Assembly (NCBI RefSeq): GCF_002075345.1
Contig: NZ_NAEW01000007.1
Coordinates: 62,001-126,000 of the forward strand
From: Citrobacter braakii
GTDB lineage: Bacteria > Pseudomonadota > Gammaproteobacteria > Enterobacterales > Enterobacteriaceae
Reading direction: 5' to 3'
DNA length: 64,000 nt
The position numbers and the translations under genes were made by a program. The notes beneath the pieces are model-generated. The model saw only the letters and a program-made list of their open reading frames with translations, was not told the DNA's origin and ran no database searches. How positions within the stretch are numbered: the stretch's first letter is position 1; each line of letters opens with the position of its first letter. This document shows positions 1-9,404 of the stretch, piece after piece.

Positions 1-405
1 GGGAACGCCGAACACCTGGCTGTCCAGCAACAGGATTTGCCACTGTTCACCAATAAAGACGCGTTTAGCGGGTGAGATCCCCGCGTCCTGTAGCGCGCTG
101 TACATTGCCGGCTGAAAATCGTGATTGCCCGGTAGCCAAACGCAGGGCGCACGAAAGCTTGCGATGCCCTCAGCAAAATGCTGATAGGCCGCAGCGGATT
201 GGTCCTGCGCCAAATCACCAGTCGCGACGATCAGATCGTATTCAGGCGACTCTGCATGTATTGCATCCAGTACGGATTGATAGCTGTCCCAGGTGTTTAC
301 ACCCAGCAGCGTTTCATGCTTTTCGGCAAACAGGTGAGTGTCTGTAATTTGTAAGATCCTGACTCTGGCCTCACCAGCCAAAGGAAGGGTTAACAGGCTT
401 TCCAA
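1..405 (-). CDS. cpdA: 3',5'-cyclic AMP phosphodiesterase CpdA, 3' part outside window
   Basis: Hydrolyses cAMP to AMP and so tunes CRP signalling in the cytosol. The first 135 codons are visible and run off the left edge of the window. Class III phosphodiesterase metal ligands are readable: D22 and H24 in the TDTH motif, D64 in ATGDL, and N94/H95 in LPGNHD. The start is TTG at 405, preceded by an AAGGA box about 5 nt away; the protein then reads ESLLTLPLAGEARVRILQI, as in E. coli CpdA. It lies 24 bp downstream of yqiB in a nudF-yqiB-cpdA run on the same strand, which suggests one transcript. The C-terminal metal-binding histidines cannot be checked because they lie outside the window. Confidence 0.95.
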   Translation of the reverse strand, partial: MESLLTLPLAGEARVRILQITDTHLFAEKHETLLGVNTWDSYQSVLDAIHAESPEYDLIVATGDLAQDQSAAAYQHFAEGIASFRAPCVWLPGNHDFQPAMYSALQDAGISPAKRVFIGEQWQILLLDSQVFGVP

Positions 406-429
406 ATGGTGTCCTTAGGTTTCACGACG

Positions 430-852
430 CTAATAAACCGGAATCGCCATCGCTCCATGTGCTAAACAGTACCGTAACCAGTCGGCCAGAAACTGATTAA
501 TTTGATGCTTTTCGTCGCGTTGATGCAACTTTTTATTTGGATAATCATACCGCGCTTTGAAGCGAAAGATCTGCTGACTCGAACACACTTCGGCCACCCT
601 CGCGTCATGATACAGGCGGACTGTCAATGACGGCAGGCTCCAGTAAGTGACCGCGGGTGCCGTTTGTTCGATCGCGACAAGCGTAGTGTATCGGGTCGAT
701 TCAACGATCGTTAACCGATATTGTGCGTTTGCGACCTGATAGCTCACTGTTTCACCGGCTGCATCATTACGTGGCAGCAGGCGGCGCAATTGCGAATAGT
801 TGGTTTCGCACAGGCGCATCATTTCAGGGAAGTCAGGTGTGTAACGCTTCAT
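430..852 (-). CDS. yqiB: YqiB, DUF1249 family protein
   Basis: Conserved 140-residue protein of unknown biochemical function, nearly identical in pattern to E. coli YqiB (starts [16 protein letters not shown], ends [11 protein letters not shown]). No signal peptide, membrane segment or known catalytic motif is visible, so it is probably cytosolic. I chose the ATG at 852, which overlaps the nudF stop as ATGA; an in-frame codon at 861 would add three residues but lies inside nudF. The overlap implies translational coupling with nudF. Its function is not established; operon position between nudF and cpdA is the only hint. Confidence 0.93.
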   Translation of the reverse strand: MKRYTPDFPEMMRLCETNYSQLRRLLPRNDAAGETVSYQVANAQYRLTIVESTRYTTLVAIEQTAPAVTYWSLPSLTVRLYHDARVAEVCSSQQIFRFKARYDYPNKKLHQRDEKHQINQFLADWLRYCLAHGAMAIPVY

Positions 853-1481
853 TTTTTCCACTCAGTTTTTAACTCTTGATAGTGCAGCTGTAACCATTGC
901 AAGGCGATGACAGAAGCCGCGTTGTCGATTTTCCCCTCTTCAACCCATTGATAAGCCTGCTCCCGGCTCACCACATGAACACGAATATCTTCGTTTTCAT
1001 CAGCCAGACCGTGGATCCCGCTCGCGGTCGTGGCGTCCACTTCGCCAACTAAAATAGACAGGCGCTCACTGGTGCCGCCAGGGCTTGCCAGATAGCTCAG
1101 AACGGGCTTGGTACGTTTAACTTCCAGCCCGGCCTCTTCCATCGCTTCACGACGAGCCACTTCCTCAACGGTTTCGCCCTCTTCAATCATTCCGGCCACC
1201 ATTTCCAGGAGCCACGGACTTTCGCTGGTATCAAACGCTGCGATACGGATCTGCTCGACCAGAACAACTTCGTCCCGCTCAGGGTCAAAGGGTAGCAAGA
1301 CTGCCGCGTGTCCGCGCTCAAAAATTTCGCGCTTTACCTCACCACTCATACCGCCGTTAAACAGGCGATGGCGGAACCGATAAAGATCCAGTGAAAAAAA
1401 ACCGCGGTATAGCGTTTCTCGTGCAATAATTTCTACATCATTTTTAGTGAAAGTCATTGGCAAGTTGTCTGGTTTACGCAT
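849..1481 (-). CDS. nudF: ADP-ribose diphosphatase NudF
   Basis: Nudix hydrolase that cleaves ADP-ribose to AMP and ribose 5-phosphate, removing a reactive by-product of NAD turnover. The Nudix box lies at residues 97-119 and fits GX5EX7REUXEEXGU (G97, E103, R111, E112, E115, E116, G118). The length of 210 residues is normal for the family. ATG at 1481 has an AGGACA box upstream. The gene is divergent from tolC with about 200 bp between them and is first in the nudF-yqiB-cpdA run, overlapping yqiB by 4 bp. The E. coli orthologue differs by scattered conservative substitutions only. Confidence 0.95.
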   Translation of the reverse strand: MRKPDNLPMTFTKNDVEIIARETLYRGFFSLDLYRFRHRLFNGGMSGEVKREIFERGHAAVLLPFDPERDEVVLVEQIRIAAFDTSESPWLLEMVAGMIEEGETVEEVARREAMEEAGLEVKRTKPVLSYLASPGGTSERLSILVGEVDATTASGIHGLADENEDIRVHVVSREQAYQWVEEGKIDNAASVIALQWLQLHYQELKTEWKK

Positions 1482-1581
1482 TGTGCTGTCCTGAAACCAA
1501 TAGTGATTAAAATGTGAATTTCAAGGTCGTTTGACTGATGTTTGAACGCCCTTGTGTTAAATTGATGCAAATTAACGCCGT

Positions 1582-1627
1582 ATGGCACGTAACGCCAACT
1601 TTTTGAAGTGGCGGATTCTGCTAGAAT
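1582..1627 (+). promoter_or_regulatory. tolC promoter region with mar/sox/rob box
   Basis: Positions 1582-1600 read ATGGCACGTAACGCCAACT, a near-perfect fit to the MarA/SoxS/Rob consensus (AYNGCACNNWNNRYYAAAY). A -10-like TAGAAT sits at 1622-1627, about 60 bp before the tolC start. The same arrangement is known at E. coli tolC, where it gives multidrug and superoxide induction. Binding here is inferred from sequence only. Confidence 0.75.
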
Positions 1628-1686
1628 CAGCAAATATTTTTACAATTTGATCAGCGCTAAATACTGCTTCACAACAAGGAATGCAA

Positions 1687-3159
1687 ATGAAGAAATTGCT
1701 CCCCATCCTTATCGGCCTGAGCCTGTCGGGGTTCACTACTTTGAGCCAGGCTGAAAACCTGATGCAGGTTTATCAGCAAGCACGCCTGAGCAACCCGGAA
1801 TTGCGTAAATCCGCCGCCGATCGCGATGCTGCATTCGAAAAAATTAACGAAGCGCGTAGCCCATTACTGCCGCAACTAGGTTTAGGTGCCGATTACACCT
1901 ACAGCAATGGCTACCGTGATGCAAATGGCGTCAACTCCAACGCAACCAGCGCGTCATTACAATTGACTCAGACGCTGTTCGACATGTCTAAATGGCGTGC
2001 CCTGACGCTGCAAGAAAAAGCAGCAGGCATCCAGGACGTAACGTATCAGACCGATCAGCAAACGCTGATCCTGAATACCGCTACCGCTTATTTTAACGTA
2101 CTGAACGCGATTGACGTGCTGTCTTACACTCAGGCACAGAAAGATGCGGTCTATCGTCAGTTAGATCAGACCACACAGCGTTTTAACGTGGGCCTGGTCG
2201 CCATCACTGACGTACAGAACGCCCGTTCACAATACGATACCGTACTGGCGAACGAAGTTACCGCGCGTAACAATCTCGACAACGCGGTAGAACAGCTGCG
2301 CCAGGTGACCGGTAACTACTACCCGGAACTGGCTTCGCTGAACGTTGATGGCTTTAAAACCAACAAACCGCAGGCGGTGAACGCGCTGCTGAAAGAAGCA
2401 GAAAACCGCAACCTCTCATTATTGCAGGCTCGTTTGAGCCAGGATCTGGCGCGTGAACAGATTCGTCTGGCGCAGGATGGTCACTTACCGACGCTGGGTT
2501 TGACCGCCTCTACCGGCGTTTCTGACACCTCCTACAACGGGTCGAAAACCAACACCTCCCAGTATGACGACAGCAACATGGGCCAGAACAAAATCGGTCT
2601 GAACTTCTCGCTGCCGCTGTACCAGGGTGGGATGGTTAACTCGCAGGTGAAACAAGCGCAGTACAACTTTGTTGGCGCGAGCGAACAACTGGAAAGCGCG
2701 CACCGCAGCGTGGTGCAAACCGTGCGTTCTTCGTTCAACAACATTAATGCTTCTATCAGTAGCATTAACGCGTACAAACAAGCGGTTGTCTCTGCCCAAA
2801 GCTCTTTAGATGCGATGGAAGCAGGCTATTCCGTAGGTACCCGTACCATCGTGGATGTGTTGGATGCCACCACCACGCTGTACAACGCCAAGCAGCAACT
2901 GGCGAATGCGCGTTATACCTATCTTATCAACCAGCTTAACGTCAAATCTGCGCTCGGTACGCTGAACGAGCAGGATCTGGTGGCGCTGAACAATACGCTG
3001 GGTAAACCGATCCCGACTTCTCCGGATAGCGTCGCGCCGCAAAATCCGCAGCAAGATGCCGCTGTGAATGACTTTAACAGCAACGGCAATATGCCTGCGG
3101 CTCAACCAACGGCTGCACGTTCAACCAGCAGCAACGGTAACAACCCGTTCCGTAACTGA
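1687..3159 (+). CDS. tolC: Outer membrane efflux channel TolC
   Basis: Trimeric outer-membrane channel-tunnel used by AcrAB and other tripartite pumps and by type I secretion. A 22-residue signal peptide (MKKLLPILIGLSLSGFTTLSQA) precedes mature ENLMQVYQQ. Two homologous halves with long heptad-rich helices follow, then a low-complexity C-terminal tail ending NPFRN. Two ATGs are possible. The one at 1687 is preferred because the AAGGA box at 1675-1679 is only 1 nt from the ATG at 1681. Compared with E. coli, the periplasmic loop near residue 285 and the C-terminal tail are the divergent parts. It is followed by ygiB-ygiC on the same strand. Confidence 0.97.
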   Translation: MKKLLPILIGLSLSGFTTLSQAENLMQVYQQARLSNPELRKSAADRDAAFEKINEARSPLLPQLGLGADYTYSNGYRDANGVNSNATSASLQLTQTLFDMSKWRALTLQEKAAGIQDVTYQTDQQTLILNTATAYFNVLNAIDVLSYTQAQKDAVYRQLDQTTQRFNVGLVAITDVQNARSQYDTVLANEVTARNNLDNAVEQLRQVTGNYYPELASLNVDGFKTNKPQAVNALLKEAENRNLSLLQARLSQDLAREQIRLAQDGHLPTLGLTASTGVSDTSYNGSKTNTSQYDDSNMGQNKIGLNFSLPLYQGGMVNSQVKQAQYNFVGASEQLESAHRSVVQTVRSSFNNINASISSINAYKQAVVSAQSSLDAMEAGYSVGTRTIVDVLDATTTLYNAKQQLANARYTYLINQLNVKSALGTLNEQDLVALNNTLGKPIPTSPDSVAPQNPQQDAAVNDFNSNGNMPAAQPTAARSTSSNGNNPFRN

Positions 3160-3166
3160 TGCTGAT

Positions 3167-3186
3167 GACGGGGCTTCGGCCCCGTC
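3167..3186 (+). terminator. Perfect UUCG-capped hairpin after tolC
   Basis: Eight-bp perfect stem GACGGGGC/GCCCCGTC closed by a TTCG tetraloop with the stabilising C-G closing pair. It lies 8 bp after the tolC stop. No T-run follows, so it is more likely an mRNA-stabilising 3' end or a partial attenuator ahead of ygiB than a strong terminator. Confidence 0.6.
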
Positions 3187-3306
3187 TGAACGTAAGGCAA
3201 CGTAAAGATCCGCCCCTTCTTCCGCATTCTCGCCTCTTCCCGCTTCAATTTCGACCAGTCATCCTCTATTCTGAGCAGAGTTACCACTGGGTCCTGGAAG
3301 ACATAA

Positions 3307-3984
3307 ATGAAACGGACAAAATCTATACATCACGCCTCGTTCCGCAAAAGCTGGAGCGCGCGCCACCTGACTCCTGTCGCTCTGGCAGTTACCGCTGTTT
3401 TTATGCTCGCGGGCTGTGAAAAGAGTGACGAAACGGTTTCGCTTTATCAGAACGCGGACGACTGCTCTGCAGCTAATCCGGGTAAAAGCGCCGAATGTAC
3501 CACCGCGTTTAACAATGCGCTGAAAGAAGCTGAACGCACCGCGCCAAAATACGCCACTCGCGAAGACTGTATCGCTGAATTCGGCGAAGGCCAGTGCCAA
3601 CAGGCACCTGCACAAGCGGGCATGGCGCCGACCGGTGAAGGTCAGGCTCAGGCGCAGAATCAAAGCAGCGGCAGCTTCTGGATGCCGCTGATGGCAGGCT
3701 ATATGATGGGCCGCATGATGGGTGGCGGTATGGGCGCTCAGCAGCCGCTGTTCAGCTCGAAAAATCCGGCCAGCCCGGCATACGGCAAATATACGGATGC
3801 CGGCGGTAAAAACTACGGCGCCGCAACGCCAGGTCGCACCATGACCGTACCGAAAACCGCCATGGCGCCGAAACCGGCTACCACCTCTACCGTAACCCGC
3901 GGTGGATTTGGCGAATCTGTGGCTAAACAGAGCACCATGCAGCGTAGCGCAAGCGGTACTACCACTCGTTCAATGGGCGGCTGA
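3307..3984 (+). CDS. ygiB: YgiB, UPF0441 family putative lipoprotein
   Basis: Conserved enterobacterial protein of 225 residues. A long basic N-region is followed by a hydrophobic stretch and a lipobox-like LAGC with C37, so an acylated envelope protein is plausible. The mature part has four cysteines in two clusters, a Met/Gly-rich segment ([12 protein letters not shown], around residues 136-147) and a Thr/Ser/Pro-rich tail ending SMGG. It lies 5 bp upstream of ygiC. In E. coli the genes are part of the tolC operon. Molecular role is not established. Confidence 0.93.
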   Translation: MKRTKSIHHASFRKSWSARHLTPVALAVTAVFMLAGCEKSDETVSLYQNADDCSAANPGKSAECTTAFNNALKEAERTAPKYATREDCIAEFGEGQCQQAPAQAGMAPTGEGQAQAQNQSSGSFWMPLMAGYMMGRMMGGGMGAQQPLFSSKNPASPAYGKYTDAGGKNYGAATPGRTMTVPKTAMAPKPATTSTVTRGGFGESVAKQSTMQRSASGTTTRSMGG

Positions 3985-3989
3985 TCGTC

Positions 3990-5150
3990 ATGGAAAGAGT
4001 CAGTATTGTTGAGCGCCCGGACTGGCGCGATAAAGCCACCGAATACGGTTTCAACTTTCACACTATGTACGGCGAGCCGTACTGGTGTGAGGATGCGTAT
4101 TATAAGCTCACGCTTGCTCAGGTCGAAAAGCTGGAAGAGGTCACCGCAGAGCTGCATCAAATGTGTCTCAAAGTGGTGGAAAGGGTCATCGCCAGCGATG
4201 AGCTGATGACCAAGTTTCGCATTCCGAAGCATACCTGGGGCTTTGTCCGCCAGTCCTGGCTGACACAGCAGCCGTCGCTCTATTCGCGTCTCGATCTGGC
4301 GTGGGACGGCACGGGCGAGCCTAAGCTGTTAGAAAACAACGCCGATACGCCAACCTCTCTGTACGAAGCTGCGTTTTTCCAGTGGATCTGGCTGGAAGAC
4401 CAACTCAATGCAGGCAACCTGCCGGAAGGCAGCGATCAATTCAACAGTCTGCAGGAAAAGCTGATCGAGCGTTTCGCCGAGCTGCGTGAGCAGTATGGTT
4501 TTCAGTTGCTACATCTGACCTGTTGTCGCGATACGGTGGAAGATCGCGGAACGATCCAGTATCTGCAGGATTGCGCTGCAGAAGCTGAAATCGCCACTGA
4601 ATTCCTCTATGTCGAAGATATTGGTCTTGGTGAAAAAGGTCAGTTCACGGATATGCAGGATCAGGTCATTGCTAACCTGTTCAAGCTCTATCCGTGGGAA
4701 TTCATGCTGCGCGAAATGTTCTCCACTAAGCTGGAAGACGCTGGCGTTCGCTGGCTGGAACCAGCCTGGAAGAGCATCATCTCCAACAAAGCGTTATTAC
4801 CGCTGTTGTGGGAAATGTTCCCGGATCATCCGAATCTGCTGCCTGCGTATTTCGCCGAAGATGACTATCCTCAGATGGATAAATTCGTCGTAAAGCCGAT
4901 CTTCTCACGTGAAGGCGCGAACGTTTCAATTATCGAAAACGGTAAAACGATCGAAGCAGTGGAAGGGCCGTACGGCGAAGAAGGTATGATCGTGCAGCAA
5001 TTCCATCAGCTACCGAAGTTTGGCGACAGCTATATGTTGATCGGCAGCTGGCTAATCAACGATCAACCAGCTGGCATTGGCATTCGCGAAGACCGCGCGT
5101 TGATCACGCAGGATCTCTCGCGTTTCTATCCGCATATTTTTGTCGAATGA
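3990..5150 (+). CDS. ygiC: YgiC, glutathionylspermidine synthase-like ATP-grasp protein
   Basis: 386-residue soluble protein of the glutathionylspermidine synthetase pre-ATP-grasp family. It corresponds to the C-terminal amide-forming domain of Gsp, without the amidase domain. Family features visible include ENNADTPTS near residue 110 and the ATP-grasp end [14 protein letters not shown] near 300 followed by [14 protein letters not shown]. The natural substrate is not known; literature on the family suggests peptide ligase activity rather than glutathionylspermidine synthesis. It is tightly spaced after ygiB, so the two are almost certainly cotranscribed with tolC. Confidence 0.93.
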   Translation: MERVSIVERPDWRDKATEYGFNFHTMYGEPYWCEDAYYKLTLAQVEKLEEVTAELHQMCLKVVERVIASDELMTKFRIPKHTWGFVRQSWLTQQPSLYSRLDLAWDGTGEPKLLENNADTPTSLYEAAFFQWIWLEDQLNAGNLPEGSDQFNSLQEKLIERFAELREQYGFQLLHLTCCRDTVEDRGTIQYLQDCAAEAEIATEFLYVEDIGLGEKGQFTDMQDQVIANLFKLYPWEFMLREMFSTKLEDAGVRWLEPAWKSIISNKALLPLLWEMFPDHPNLLPAYFAEDDYPQMDKFVVKPIFSREGANVSIIENGKTIEAVEGPYGEEGMIVQQFHQLPKFGDSYMLIGSWLINDQPAGIGIREDRALITQDLSRFYPHIFVE

Positions 5151-5158
5151 CTGAGAGT

Positions 5159-5231
5159 GCCGGGTGGTGGCTGCGTCTTACCCGGCCTACAGCATGAACT
5201 GTAGGCTCGATAAGCGCAGCGCCATCGGGCA
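5159..5231. repeat. BIME (paired REP sequences) between ygiC and ygiD
   Basis: Two REP units in opposite orientation: a TGCCGGGTGG...ACCCGGCCTAC hairpin followed by GTAGGCTCGATAAGCGCAGCGCCATCGGGCA. It occupies the gap between two convergent genes and may stabilise both mRNA ends. Confidence 0.85.
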
Positions 5232-5235
5232 TTTA

Positions 5236-6024
5236 TCATCCGACCTGCACCGACAACATACTCAAACTTCCCATCTCAATCCCGTCAACAGGAATAGTCA
5301 CCGGCTCTTTGCCGTCCCAGGCACCTAATACGTACAGCAGCGGCAGATAGTGATCCGGTGTCGGGTTCGATAACGATCCCCCTTCATGATCGAGATAGTT
5401 CACCAGCGGGTGCTGTTCAACCGGTCCCTGCCATGTCAGGTTTGCTTTAACATATTCGTTGAATGAAGTCGCCCACGGATATGGCGTGTTCTCACCGTGC
5501 CAACGCACTGTGCGCAGGTTATGCACCACGTTACCGCTGGCTACCAGCATAATGCCCTCATCACGCAGTGCCGCCAGCTTGCGGCCAATTTCAAAATGCC
5601 AGGCCGCAGGTTTGGTACTGTCAATGCTCAGCTGCACCATCGGAATATCCGCATGCGGGTACATCTTGATCAGCACGCCCCATGAACCGTGGTCAAAACC
5701 CCACGCCTCTTTGTCTAAGGTAACGGGCACTGGGGCCAGCAAGTCAACCAGATGCTGCGCCAGTTCCGGTGATCCAGGAGCCGGGTAATGGGTGTCATAC
5801 AGCGCCTGCGGAAAACCGCCAAAATCGTGGATTGTTTTAGGCGCTTCCATCGCCGTCACGCCCGTGCCACGAGTGAACCAATGCGCCGAGACCACCACAA
5901 TGGCTTTCGGGCGCGGCAACGTTTCCCCCAGTTGCTGCCAGGCGCGGGTATAAACGTTATCTTCCAGAACATTCATCGGGCTACCGTGGCCCAAAAACAA
6001 TGCTGGCATACGAGTTGAAGACAT
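5236..6024 (-). CDS. ygiD: 4,5-DOPA extradiol dioxygenase family protein YgiD
   Basis: LigB-type extradiol dioxygenase homologue of 262 residues from the selected start. Family metal-site motifs are visible: FLGHGSPMN near the N-terminus (first His), VVSAHWFT (second His), and VASGNVVHNL with a further His. The E. coli protein has 4,5-DOPA dioxygenase activity in vitro; the physiological substrate is unclear. I chose ATG 6024 because AAGGAT lies at proper distance upstream, whereas the upstream extension has no ribosome site. It is divergent from zupT, with about 150 bp between the starts. Confidence 0.92.
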   Translation of the reverse strand: MSSTRMPALFLGHGSPMNVLEDNVYTRAWQQLGETLPRPKAIVVVSAHWFTRGTGVTAMEAPKTIHDFGGFPQALYDTHYPAPGSPELAQHLVDLLAPVPVTLDKEAWGFDHGSWGVLIKMYPHADIPMVQLSIDSTKPAAWHFEIGRKLAALRDEGIMLVASGNVVHNLRTVRWHGENTPYPWATSFNEYVKANLTWQGPVEQHPLVNYLDHEGGSLSNPTPDHYLPLLYVLGAWDGKEPVTIPVDGIEMGSLSMLSVQVG

Positions 6025-6171
6025 GATGATATCCTTACTGAGGGAGTCATTTTGATACCACCACAATACGCTTATTCGGCTGATGAAGAACTCAGATAAC
6101 CATGATGAAGATCATCAGTTATTTTGACGATCCAACCCGGACAGCAGATTGATAAGGAGTTTTATTTGTCG

Positions 6172-6945
6172 ATGTCAGTACCTTTACTTCTGACTTTACT
6201 GGCAGGCGCCGCCACGTTTATCGGCGCATTTCTCGGCGTGTTAGGGCAAAAACCCTCCAACCGCGTACTCGCCTTTTCGTTAGGCTTCGCCGCAGGGATT
6301 ATGTTACTGATCTCACTGATGGAGATGCTCCCAGCCGCACTGGCTGCTGAAGGTATGTCGCCGGTATTGGGCTACGGAATGTTTATCGTTGGCTTACTGG
6401 GATACTTTGGCCTGGACCGCCTATTGCCGCACGCGCACCCTCAGGATCTGGTACAGAAAACCACGCGGCCTCTGCCCGGCTCCATTAAACGTACCGCGAT
6501 TTTATTAACGCTCGGCATTAGCCTGCACAACTTCCCGGAAGGGATAGCGACGTTTGTTACCGCCAGCAGCAACCTCGAGCTGGGCTTTGGTATTGCCCTT
6601 GCCGTCGCATTACACAATATTCCTGAAGGATTAGCCGTTGCGGGTCCAGTCTATGCAGCCACGGGCTCCAAACGTACGGCGATATTCTGGGCCGGGATCT
6701 CGGGCATGGCGGAAATCCTGGGTGGCGTACTGGCGTGGTTAATTCTGGGGAGCCTGATCTCGCCGGTGGTGATGGCGGCAATAATGGCAGCAGTCGCAGG
6801 AATTATGGTGGCGCTGTCCGTCGATGAGCTAATGCCGTTGGCAAAAGAGATCGACCCGAATAATAATCCCAGCTATGGGGTACTTTGTGGAATGTCGGTG
6901 ATGGGGTTAAGTCTTGTCATCCTCCAGTCCATGGGGATCGGCTAA
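6172..6945 (+). CDS. zupT: Zinc/divalent metal transporter ZupT (ZIP family)
   Basis: Inner-membrane ZIP-family importer for zinc, iron and other divalent metals. Eight hydrophobic segments are readable. The two signature motifs HNFPEG (residues 119-124) and HNIPEG (148-153) supply the paired metal sites on helices IV and V; N120 and E124 match the E. coli numbering. A His-containing cytoplasmic loop (PHAHPQD, 86-92) precedes them. The start is ATG 6172 by homology, but AAGGAG at 6154-6159 is better spaced for the in-frame TTG at 6166, which would add two residues. Confidence 0.95.
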   Translation: MSVPLLLTLLAGAATFIGAFLGVLGQKPSNRVLAFSLGFAAGIMLLISLMEMLPAALAAEGMSPVLGYGMFIVGLLGYFGLDRLLPHAHPQDLVQKTTRPLPGSIKRTAILLTLGISLHNFPEGIATFVTASSNLELGFGIALAVALHNIPEGLAVAGPVYAATGSKRTAIFWAGISGMAEILGGVLAWLILGSLISPVVMAAIMAAVAGIMVALSVDELMPLAKEIDPNNNPSYGVLCGMSVMGLSLVILQSMGIG

Positions 6946-6953
6946 TTCAGAGG

Positions 6954-6986
6954 GCGGATGCCACCCTGCTAATTTACAGCATCCGC
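6954..6986 (+). terminator. Inverted repeat after zupT
   Basis: GCGGATGC (6954-6961) pairs with GCATCCGC (6979-6986) across a 17-nt loop, 9 bp after the zupT stop. There is no strong T-run, so termination efficiency is uncertain. Confidence 0.5.
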
Positions 6987-7010
6987 TCATCCATAGCAGA
7001 ACGTGAAGGA

Positions 7011-7187
7011 CTATTCCTGTTCCTTAACCGCGCTGTTATCTTCGCCAGAACGACGAAAGAGTTTGTTTCGCGCCTCGAGTAATGCATCCCGGTCTTGCCG
7101 AAATGCCCGACAATAACGCTTCATATGGCAATAATAACCAACTGCAACGAGTGCAATTAATACAATCCAGTACCAGGCGATAAACAT
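7011..7187 (-). CDS. Small single-pass membrane protein, function unknown
   Basis: 58-residue protein from ATG 7187, chosen because AAGGG lies 8 nt upstream; a longer reading from 7214 has no such site. Residues 2-20 (FIAWYWIVLIALVAVGYYC) form one membrane helix, followed by a basic, then acidic cytosolic tail (MKRYCRAFRQDRDALLEARNKLF). I do not recognise the family. It is convergent with zupT and divergent from assT, and lies at the edge of the AT-rich block preceding assT. Confidence 0.6.
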   Translation of the reverse strand: MFIAWYWIVLIALVAVGYYCHMKRYCRAFRQDRDALLEARNKLFRRSGEDNSAVKEQE

Positions 7188-7215
7188 TCTTTTACCCTTA
7201 AAATTTAACATCATT

Positions 7216-7584
7216 AAACATTTAACGTTAAAATTTTACACAACCTTATTCTGACATACTCCTATAGTGGCATATTCCAGAAACAAATATATGATTTCGA
7301 TCATATAAACCAGCAGCTATACAAATAGTTAACACCGTTATAAAAAATAAAACAATGTCGACAAGATCACACTGCGCAATAATAAATATTGCCCTTAAAA
7401 TAACGCACTCATACCATCCAAAAAATAATAAAAATTAGCGCCTGCAAAATAATACACCTCATCAATATTAATATATTCACCATAAAAGTAGCATCGGCAA
7501 TACCATTTTTTATTATATTCACATCGTAAAAACATAATATATTCAGCACTGTTATATCTAAAGATAATATAAGGAGATATATCC
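7216..7584. other. AT-rich assT leader with a 20-bp palindrome
   Basis: About 370 bp without a supported gene, visibly richer in A and T than its surroundings. It contains a perfect palindromic hairpin TATATGAT-TTCG-ATCATATA at 7288-7307, a candidate operator. The stretch ends in AAGGAGATATATCC just before the assT ATG. The composition suggests H-NS silencing and horizontal acquisition of the assT block. A 63-codon minus-strand reading at 7395-7586 has no coding character. Confidence 0.55.
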
Positions 7585-9381
7585 ATGTTTACACAGTACC
7601 GAAAAACACTTCTAGCCGGAACGCTTGCACTGACGTTTGGCTTTGTCGCAGGTAATTCATTTGCCGCTGGTTTCCAACCAGCCCAGCCCGCAGGAAAATT
7701 GGGTGCGATAATCGTTGACCCATACGGAAACGCCCCTCTTACCGCACTGGTTGAATTAGATAGTCACGTTATTTCGGATGTTAAAGTTACCGTTCATGGT
7801 AAAGGTGAAAAAGGAGTCCCAATTACCTATGCCGTCGGCAAAGAATCCCTCGCCACCTACGATGGGGTTCCTATTTTTGGCCTTTATCAAAAGTTCGCTA
7901 ATAAGGTCACTGTTGAATATAAAGAAAATGGCAAGGCCATCAAGGAAGATTACGTGGTGCAAACATCTGCCATCGTTAATCACTACATGGATAACCGTTC
8001 TATTTCCGATTTACAGCAAACAAACGTTATTAAGGTCGCACCTGGCTTTGAAGACCGTCTCTATCTGGTGAATACCCACACCTTTACCGCGCAGGGCGCA
8101 GAATTCCACTGGCATGGTGAAAAAGATAAAAATGCCGGTATCCTGGATGCAGGTCCGGCCGGTGGCGCATTACCCTTTGATATCGCACCCTTTACCTTTG
8201 TCGTTGATACGGAAGGTGAATATCGTTGGTGGCTGGATCAGGACACTTTCTATGACGGTCATGACATGGATATCAACAAGCGCGGTTACCTGATGGGCAT
8301 ACGAGAGACACCGCGCGGCACCTTCACCGCCGTACAGGGCCAGCACTGGTATGAATTCGATATGATGGGCCAGATTCTGGCCGACCATAAGCTGCCGCGC
8401 GGATTCCTCGACGCATCGCATGAGTCCGTCGAAACGGTGAACGGCACCGTACTGCTTCGCGTGGGTAAACGGGACTATCGCAAGGAAGATGGCATTCACG
8501 TCCAAACTATCCGCGACCAGATTATTGAAGTCGACAAATCCGGTCGTGTTGTTGACGTGTGGGATCTGACAAAAATTCTCGATCCGATGCGTGATGCACT
8601 GCTGGGTGCGTTGGATGCGGGCGCGGTATGCGTCAACGTGGACCTCGCTCATGCCGGCCAGCAGGCAAAACTGGAGCCAGATACCCCCTACGGTGACGCC
8701 CTCGGCGTGGGTGCGGGTCGTAACTGGGCGCACGTTAACTCCATCGCCTTTGACGCCAAAGACGACGCCATCATTATCTCTTCCCGCCATCAGGGGGTTG
8801 TCAAAATCGGTCGCGATAAACAGGTGAAGTGGATCCTTGCACCGTCTAAAGGCTGGAATAAGGCGCTGGCAAGCAAGCTGTTAAAACCGATTGATGATAA
8901 AGGCAACGCACTGAAATGTGATGAAAATGGCAAGTGCGAGAATACCGATTTCGATTTTACCTACACTCAACACACCGCATGGCTCTCCAGCAAAGGAACG
9001 CTTACCATTTTTGACAACGGCGATGGCCGCGGACTCGAACAACCGGCGTTACCAACAATGAAATACTCCCGTTTCGTCGAATATAAAATTGACGAGAAAA
9101 AAGGGACCGTCCAGCAAATTTGGGAGTACGGAAAAGAGCGCGGTTATGATTTTTATAGCCCTATCACCTCGGTTATCGAATATCAAAAAGATCGCGACAC
9201 CATGTTTGGCTTTGGTGGTTCGATTAATTTATTTGACGTTGGACAGCCAACCATCGGCAAAATCAACGAAATTGACTACAAAACAAAAGAAGTCAAAGTC
9301 GAAATTAATGTCCTGTCCGATAAGCCAAATCAAACTCACTACCGTGCATTGCTGGTTCATCCACGCCAAATGTTTAAATAA
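7585..9381 (+). CDS. assT: Periplasmic arylsulfate sulfotransferase AssT
   Basis: Transfers sulfate from one phenolic ester to another phenol without PAPS, acting in the periplasm as a homodimeric beta-propeller. The signal peptide is residues 1-27 (ends GNSFA), so H463 in the TYTQHTAW motif corresponds to mature His436, the residue that becomes sulfated in the E. coli CFT073 enzyme. Two cysteines, in AGAVCVNVD and in LKCDENGKCEN, are available for the disulfide made by DsbL. Length 598 is normal. It begins the assT-dsbL-dsbI operon. A strong AAGGAG site precedes ATG 7585. Its absence from E. coli K-12 at this position suggests acquired DNA. Confidence 0.96.
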   Translation: MFTQYRKTLLAGTLALTFGFVAGNSFAAGFQPAQPAGKLGAIIVDPYGNAPLTALVELDSHVISDVKVTVHGKGEKGVPITYAVGKESLATYDGVPIFGLYQKFANKVTVEYKENGKAIKEDYVVQTSAIVNHYMDNRSISDLQQTNVIKVAPGFEDRLYLVNTHTFTAQGAEFHWHGEKDKNAGILDAGPAGGALPFDIAPFTFVVDTEGEYRWWLDQDTFYDGHDMDINKRGYLMGIRETPRGTFTAVQGQHWYEFDMMGQILADHKLPRGFLDASHESVETVNGTVLLRVGKRDYRKEDGIHVQTIRDQIIEVDKSGRVVDVWDLTKILDPMRDALLGALDAGAVCVNVDLAHAGQQAKLEPDTPYGDALGVGAGRNWAHVNSIAFDAKDDAIIISSRHQGVVKIGRDKQVKWILAPSKGWNKALASKLLKPIDDKGNALKCDENGKCENTDFDFTYTQHTAWLSSKGTLTIFDNGDGRGLEQPALPTMKYSRFVEYKIDEKKGTVQQIWEYGKERGYDFYSPITSVIEYQKDRDTMFGFGGSINLFDVGQPTIGKINEIDYKTKEVKVEINVLSDKPNQTHYRALLVHPRQMFK

Positions 9382-9404
9382 TTACATTAGATTAAGGATT
9401 AATT

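Noticed and set aside
7395-7586. 63-codon minus-strand frame in the AT-rich assT leader
   Set aside because: Low-complexity Tyr/Phe-rich product of AT-rich DNA overlapping the assT start; no ribosome site.
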